From Udeniomyces pyricola (lineage: Eukaryota; Basidiomycota; Tremellomycetes; Cystofilobasidiales; Mrakiaceae): a stretch of 64,000 nt of DNA. The stretch lies in contig BCIK01000005.1 in the NCBI GenBank assembly GCA_039545295.1, positions 593,142-657,141 of the forward strand, written 5' to 3'. The notes under the pieces were generated by a model. That model was not told the DNA's origin and ran no database searches. It was given only the letters and a program-made list of their open reading frames with translations. Below, piece by piece: positions 58,557 through 64,000 of this stretch. The first letter of the stretch is position 1. Every line of letters begins with the position of its first letter. The position numbers were made by a program, and so were the translations under genes.

Positions 58557-59664
58557 CTAGTCGTCATCCTCCTCCTGGGTCTTTTTGTTCTGCTGATCGT
58601 ACTTCTGGACCCAGTCGAGCCACGATCCCTATAATAAGAATCCAAGAGAGAAAACGCATCAGTCTGATGGGTTCTTATTAATGATGGCTACCCGGATGAG
58701 AGGTCAGACTAACAGTGTAGTTTCGGATGCTGAATGACGGAAAACAAGACAGAAACATAAGAAAGAACCAGGAGCGAATAAAGGAGTGTTTTGTGGTCCC
58801 ATTTGTCAGCATGGCTTTTTCGCCACTTCCTACCGTTCGCATCAACATTCGACCAACCATCGACCGAGAGGAAAAACTCACTTGGTAAAACTCCTGTCCA
58901 AATCGACAGCCTCCATCTTCTCCTTTGCACTCTGACTCCTCCTTCCCGATCGGCAGTAAACGACGATTTCTTGGTCTCGGCGGGGCTTCTTGAAGCCATA
59001 CGTTCGCTCAAACGCGACTTCGTCGGTCACGAGGGCTTGATCAAGTTGGGAGAGAGGAAGAGGAAGAGAGAAGGGGATATTGCCTTGAGCGATCTCGTCG
59101 GGCTCGCGGACGTCGAGAATCACCACATCCTAAGAGGGAGGTAGAAGGGAAATAAATCAAAGAAAGGGTTAGTCGGCCAATCAGTTCGGTCTCCTCATTT
59201 CCAGTCTTGAGACGCGTGAAGCACTAGAAAGTACGGCTCGAAAATTGACAGTCGAGTCAAGGAGGATAAGAAAAGATAAGAAAAAAAAGGAAAAAGAGAA
59301 AAGGCAAAGGGCCGCATACACTCACGGATGGCTGCTTAGTCAAGCTGAGCATCTCGTCGAACGCAACGGGACCTTTGTCGTGCCAATCCCTCTTCAACCC
59401 CTTGGAGTGGTCGTGATCGTTGAGTATCCTCTCTCCGGCTACAGTCGAGGGAGGAGAAGCTGTGTTGAGGTATCGGACGGACCCTGAAGAAGACGCCGCC
59501 GCGGACTGAGCGCAACACGCATGGGGGTGGTTGGCAGCCGACGAGGAAGAGGAAGCCGAGGCGAGAACTCGGAAGGAGGAAGAGGCTCCGGCGACGGAAG
59601 CTCGCTTGAGCGAGCTCGAACGGAGAAGGGTTCGAGGAATAGAAGTGGCGGCTCGAGCGGACAT
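58557..59664 (-). CDS. Mitochondrial single-domain rhodanese-like sulfurtransferase
   Basis: Start MSARAATSIPRTLLRSSSLKR, an Arg/Ser-rich presequence that should target mitochondria. Exon 1 ends at LTKQPS. Exon 2 (about 59130-58881) encodes VVILDVREPDEIAQGNIP and the active loop VVYCRSGRRSQ, with Cys as the catalytic residue. A 16-nt exon (58729-58714) carries IRNYT, completing SFTNIRNYTGSWLDW. The last exon ends KKTQEEDDD. All joins are in phase, and the order of motifs matches fungal rhodanese-domain proteins. Role: probable persulfide transfer; the physiological acceptor is unknown. Confidence 0.88.
58714..58729 (-). other. 16-nt exon of the rhodanese gene
   Basis: Minus-strand reading CATCCGAAACTACACT, with acceptor TTCAG and donor GTTAGT. 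Phase 2 to phase 0. It supplies IRNYT between SFTN and GSWLDW, a near-universal rhodanese motif. Confidence 0.82.
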
Positions 59665-59985
59665 GGCAGAATCTGAATGCGGAGGATTGACTACGTGGGA
59701 GATGGAATGTAGAAGCCGGGAGAGACGGCAAAAGCGCCAGGTGAGAAAACGAAAGTGTGTTGTGAGTTGGCCTGCCAAAGGCGTCATCGATTTCCATTTT
59801 CTTTTCGACGTGCATCATTCACCTGGATGCGATATGCATGGTCGTATCTGCATCGCTCATCTCATTTTCGCTCTTGGCTTTGAATAGTCGATGATTATGC
59901 ACATGTTACACACAGAATTCATTTAGACAATTATCTCGCATATATATTCCGCTCATCCCATCCCAGATCACGTCATCGGGTCCGC
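59665..59985. other. Intergenic between two minus-strand genes
   Basis: About 320 bases from the rhodanese start to the stop of the aminotransferase. It contains the rhodanese leader and an AT-rich stretch at about 59880-59950. No feature. Confidence 0.5.
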
Positions 59986-60853
59986 TCAGTTGCAGAGCAC
60001 GGTCCAACCCTTAGGTCCGGCGAGGGTTCCCTGCTGAATGCCGGACATGGTCGCGAGAAGCGAAGTGGCGATAGGGCCCAGTCCAGTCTCCGACGTCGGA
60101 ATGTGAATATCCTCAATCTCTCCAGCCTCGTTGGGGAGACCGACTCGCTCAACGGGGCAGATGACTGCAAAACGAGAATCGTTGCGCGGGTCAGACAACG
60201 TGAGGAGGTGACAAGGCAAACGACCAAAACGTTGGCCACTCACCAGCAGCAGTTCCAGCTCCGAACGACTCCTTGATTCGGCCTTCATCACTCCATTTCT
60301 TAAGGTCTGAAAGAGTAAACTCTTGCTCCTCAACGACGAGCTTGCTAGGCTCGGGGAAGCCCTCGACGGTGATCTCCGAGGCGATATGCGCGCGGGTGAG
60401 GGTCAGAAGGGAGTCTCGAGTGATACCGGGCAGGATTTGGTCGTTAAGAGGAGGAGTGATAAGGTGTCGTACTATGCCAGAAAAGGAGAACACAAGGGGC
60501 GGTGCACGAAACAAAAGGGTGGAAACGAAATCAATCAGTTTGAACTCATTGTTTATGTGCAACCAAATACCAGGTGAGGCATTGCAGATTAAACTCACCA
60601 CCGTCATCGGTCTCGTAGACGACAAAGAAGTTCATCTGTCCACCTGACAAGATTCCACAACGACAAGAAACGTCGAAACCAGGTCAGTATGAATGCACAG
60701 CGCCTGCGGTGCGACGTACAACGGTCAGTTGAACGTCACTCACACTCAGTGATAGTGCCTTGGGTGTGCCACAGGTTTTGCTGGTAACCAAGGGCCTGGG
60801 CCTTCTGCTGGGGGACGAAGCAGGGCGCATAGTTGAGGGCAAGCTGAAAAAAG

Positions 60854-60893
<40 letters not shown>

Positions 60894-62263
60894 AGAATGT
60901 TAGCGCCTGACCAACGGATGGAGAAATCAATGTTTTTCGCACGGTCTGTGATCAACGCACCTTGTACGAGCCAGTTCCTCCTGGCCAAGACCTGACGGCA
61001 TCCATAGCGGCCAAAAGCGAGACCGGCTTGAAACCCTCTGGGAAGAAGGGACCGACAGGGCTCAGGCTGAGTGAGAATGTATGTCACATGGCGAGCACGA
61101 GAATTCGATATCAGCGCGTTGACTCTATCCGGAGTCTTGAGTGAAACTTGAATGAGAGAGCTTACATGACAAAGAGCAAACAGTCATCAGATGCACCAAC
61201 ACCGAGCGTGGGTCGCGTTCCGATCATCGTCGGTCGGATGTAAAGAGAGTAAGGAGGAGGAGGAATGAAAGCCTCGTCGACCTTGACGAGAGTAGAAATG
61301 AGGGAAATAAGGGCCTCGGGATTGAATGGCTAATGACAGGCAAGAGCAAGAACCAGAAGAGTATCAGTATTGCGTGCATATTCCCGGATATATGCGAATG
61401 GAAAGGAAGTGCTCACGGGGAGAGCAACTCGAGCAGCCGATCGGTTCATTCGGGCCATGTTCATGTCGGGTCGGAACAGACGAGGCTCCTGGCCTTCGTT
61501 CTTGTACGCCTTCATGCCTGGTTGTAGGTATAGATGAGATAAGGGCAGGCATGACGGAAAGGTAATCGATTTGGTTAGTCGTTGAGACAACGGTCACCTG
61601 CAGTCGGATCAGTTCCCGACGGATTTTGACCACATGCTCCCATTTCATCCGCTGTTCCCCTGGCCTGAGCCCCTATTTAGTGGTGTCAATCAAAACTGAC
61701 CTTCAAAGAGAGAGGGAGCATAGTGGAAGACAGCGCTGGCAGGCGACATCTCGATCGGACCGTAGGGCTTGATTTCAGGTGCGCCCCAGCCCGAACCGGG
61801 TGTGTGCTTGATGCAGAGCATGTGGTCGGAAAAGACGCCTCCCCATGGCAAATCGCTTGGAAGGGTCTTGGGGTTTGGGTTGGGAGTGATGGTGAGCAAG
61901 CTCGGCTGATAGTGGAAGAATTTGGGGACGACGGGGAAGAAGGTGGGCGAGAGTCATGGTGAGAGCGGAAGCCACCGGAACGCGCACGGGGGTTGAGCGC
62001 AGAGGGATCACGACCGTGCCAGTGATGATTCGGGAAAAGAATCAGATGGGAGATGTTTCAAGAACAAGTTGAGAAGAGAAAGAGAAGAACATGAAAAGAA
62101 AGAGAGAGAGAGAACAAAAAAAAAACCCGGATAGTGAGAGAGCAAGATAAGCAAGCGAGAACATGTTAGGACGGCGACTTAACAAAATCAGGTGTCGACC
62201 GAAGAAGGCAGAGGATGAGGGTGGAGTACGGACGTCAATGTCTTTCCACTCAGCGACGGGCAT
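59986..62263 (-). CDS. Branched-chain amino acid aminotransferase
   Basis: PLP enzyme interconverting Leu/Ile/Val and their 2-oxo acids. Exons run from [10 protein letters not shown] (start 62263) through [86 protein letters not shown] and SYK|LALNYAP (the PLP lysine codon ends an exon). They continue through [23 protein letters not shown] and [17 protein letters not shown] to the stop at 59986. These are the family motifs in the right order, so an active enzyme is likely. An upstream in-frame ATG at 62458 would add about 65 His/Pro-rich residues that do not look like a typical presequence; I took the inner start. The intron before LALNYAP has a T run on the coding strand. Confidence 0.92.
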
Positions 62264-62765
62264 GTCTACAGATGGTGTAGGGTAAAGCAAGGAGTGTGGG
62301 GAGATAGGTAGAAGGACGGGCAGGAAGGAGGCAGCAGGCTGAGAGGGATCGGAGGTACGTGCAAGGGAGCAAGGGCCGAAAGGGAGAGGAAGCAAGGTGG
62401 GGGACAAGTCGATGGGACAGGACGCAGGGTGGAAATGATGATGAACCAAACTAGACATCGTAAATCGAGTCATTGAATAATTGGGATGAATATTGATATA
62501 TTGATAGTTGCACATCGAAAAATGAATATTGATCATTGAATGCAGGCAGCAGCAACATCATTCGGCCTCCTCCTCTTCCCCTCTCTCGATCAGCGCGCCA
62601 GCCTCGACCTCGACCGACCTCCTTTCCATTCTCTCTGTGCAACCTCTGTCCCCTTGCCTTTCCTCCTTTCGTGTCCCTCTCACCCGCTTCTCACAAGATA
62701 CATCGCGTTCCTTTCGCATCCCTTCCTTCACCGCCTTCCCTCTCTCCCTCGTCGACTGACCGACC
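62264..62765. promoter_or_regulatory. 502-bp divergent region between BCAT (-) and CHS7 (+)
   Basis: Contains the leaders of both genes. It is G/A-rich on the BCAT side and C/T-rich just before 62766. No specific regulatory motif could be supported. Confidence 0.5.
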
Positions 62766-64000
62766 ATGGGCTTCAAATTCGGCTCGTTCGACTCCATCTG
62801 CGCGACGGCGCCTCTCCAGGTTTGCCCTCTGCTCGGCACCTCTCAGGGGCTTGAACCCGAGTGTTACAGCAGAAGCGTCGACATCGGAGGAACTCTCATT
62901 TTCCAAGCCGGTACGTATACATCTATCATATGTCCTCCGAGTTCGGTCCTTGAACGTCTATTCAGTTGGGCCAGTCGGACACACCCTAAGGACGCGCTTC
63001 AGGGAGTCCGGCCTGAGGAACAGAAGCGGGGCCCTCGCTCATAGGGCTTCTGGAGGGTGTTGACGACCCACGATGAATGCTCACGATCTCCTGCTTGCGG
63101 ATGGTTTGATATCCAGGTGCTTGCTTTGTCCATATCATCGCCATCATCATGGTCGGCATCATGGTGCTTCACATCAGGTCTAAATACACGGCTGTTGGTG
63201 AGTCGCGCTCTGCCGCCTTCCCCTCTTGCTCTTCTTTCACCTTCCCCTTTCAAACATCGTCTCTTCCGTGTCACGCATCGTCTGGCTCGGCATGATTCAT
63301 TTTATGACACGTGATGCTGTTCGCATCTGGACAGCTTGCTAACATCCGTCTGTATGTACACTTTAGGTCGCAAGGAGATTGTTACGTTCTTCTACCTATA
63401 TGCCGTCATTGAACTGCTCGCTCTATTCCTGGATTCGGCCATCATCCCCACCGCTAATGCGGTCTATCCTGTGCGTATCAATCAAGCAAGAGCAACACCA
63501 CTCGAGCAGCATGTTTCGCTCGGATAGCGACACATCGACTGACATGGCGCTATCGCCTGCCTTTGTGCGCTCATCCCCGCTAAACAGTGGTTCGCAGCAA
63601 TCCACGTCGGGTTGATCGTCTCGCTCTTTTGGTGTCTTGTTGTCAATGGCTTCGTTGGATTCCAATTCGCTGAGGACGGAACTCCCATGAGTCTTTGGGT
63701 ACGTATGAGTGCTGCGCTCGCCATATAGCAAGCGCAAGTGGGCATGAACCACGTTTCGTGCTCAGTTTACTGACTCGGCTGTATGCTCTCACCCCATTTC
63801 TCAACCCCTCCTTCTGAACGCCTTGTGCTTACCCGTCCTCCAGGGCCTGCGCCTTTCATGTCTAGTTGTCTGGGCTGTCGGCTTCTTCGTCTCGATTGCG
63901 ACATTCAAGGAATTTGCCTCATTCTCCTACTCGAAGCCGATTGGGCTTTTCGTCGTCATGCTTGTCTTCCCTATCGCCTGCGTTGCCGTCTACCTCATCA
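62766..64000 (+). CDS. CHS7: Chitin synthase export chaperone (Chs7 type), 5' part
   Basis: ER membrane chaperone needed for exit of chitin synthase III from the ER. Runs off the window end, so the C-terminus is missing. Exons chain in phase: from 62766 ([20 protein letters not shown] to LIFQAG), then from about 63117 ([24 protein letters not shown]), from about 63367 ([25 protein letters not shown]), from about 63590 ([29 protein letters not shown]) and from about 63843 ([20 protein letters not shown]). Several membrane helices and the conserved EC-Y, AVGRKEI and GFQF-EDGTP motifs are all present. Start ATG is preceded by GACCGACC. Confidence 0.93.

Noticed and set aside
58223..58681. 152-codon plus frame opposite the 3' end of the rhodanese gene
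   Set aside because: Overlaps a well-supported minus-strand gene and shows no family features.
1..64000. CRISPR arrays, bacterial operons, prophage or transposon
   Set aside because: No direct-repeat/spacer pattern, no transposase or integrase motifs and no terminal repeats were seen. Gene structure is eukaryotic throughout.

Overview
The window looks like nuclear DNA of a basidiomycetous fungus, probably a yeast-like species. The genes are eukaryotic, fungal and very intron-dense, with GT-AG introns of about 50-450 bases, polypyrimidine tracts and Ser/Pro-rich low-complexity proteins. The gene set fits: a Chs7 chitin-synthase chaperone, a FEX fluoride exporter, an OPT oligopeptide transporter and a Mam3/CNNM protein. 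I cannot name the species. There are assembly gaps (N runs at 18059-18303 and scattered single Ns), usually next to homopolymers.

Layout, left to right: secreted PA-domain subtilase (227-4825, -); OPT oligopeptide transporter in 33 exons (6516-14141, +); small mitochondrial-looking protein (15161-15793, +); Ser-rich orphan (16924-17772, +); gapped head/coiled-coil/acidic-tail gene (about 18505-20840, -); large disordered protein with a charged helix (23778-28199, +); FEX/CrcB fluoride exporter with a very long N-terminus (29461-33669, -); gene-poor stretch (33.7-36.1 kb); tRNase Z (36153-38401, +); O-fucosyltransferase-like type II membrane protein (38653-41236, -); alpha/beta hydrolase (41694-43746, +); Mediator subunit 11 with a long tail (44238-45639, -); Mam3/CNNM-type DUF21-CBS protein in 17 exons (46316-51172, +); large fungal protein with a conserved C-terminal signature (52753-56235, -); mitochondrial rhodanese (58557-59664, -); branched-chain aminotransferase (59986-62263, -); and the 5' part of CHS7 (62766 to the window end, +). 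The genes are mostly unrelated housekeeping and cell-surface functions, with no sign of a cluster or mobile element.

The most striking signal is in gene structure. When exons are chained by splice consensus, reading phase and the expected family motif, several genes need exons of 11-19 nt, and the Mam3 gene needs an exon of a single nucleotide (46845). The OPT model (33 exons, 1024 codons) and the Mam3 model (17 exons, 489 codons) close in frame at every junction. Almost half of the OPT donor sites have C at intron position +4 (GTNCGT type) rather than the usual A. These points were derived by hand-reading and should be tested with RNA reads.
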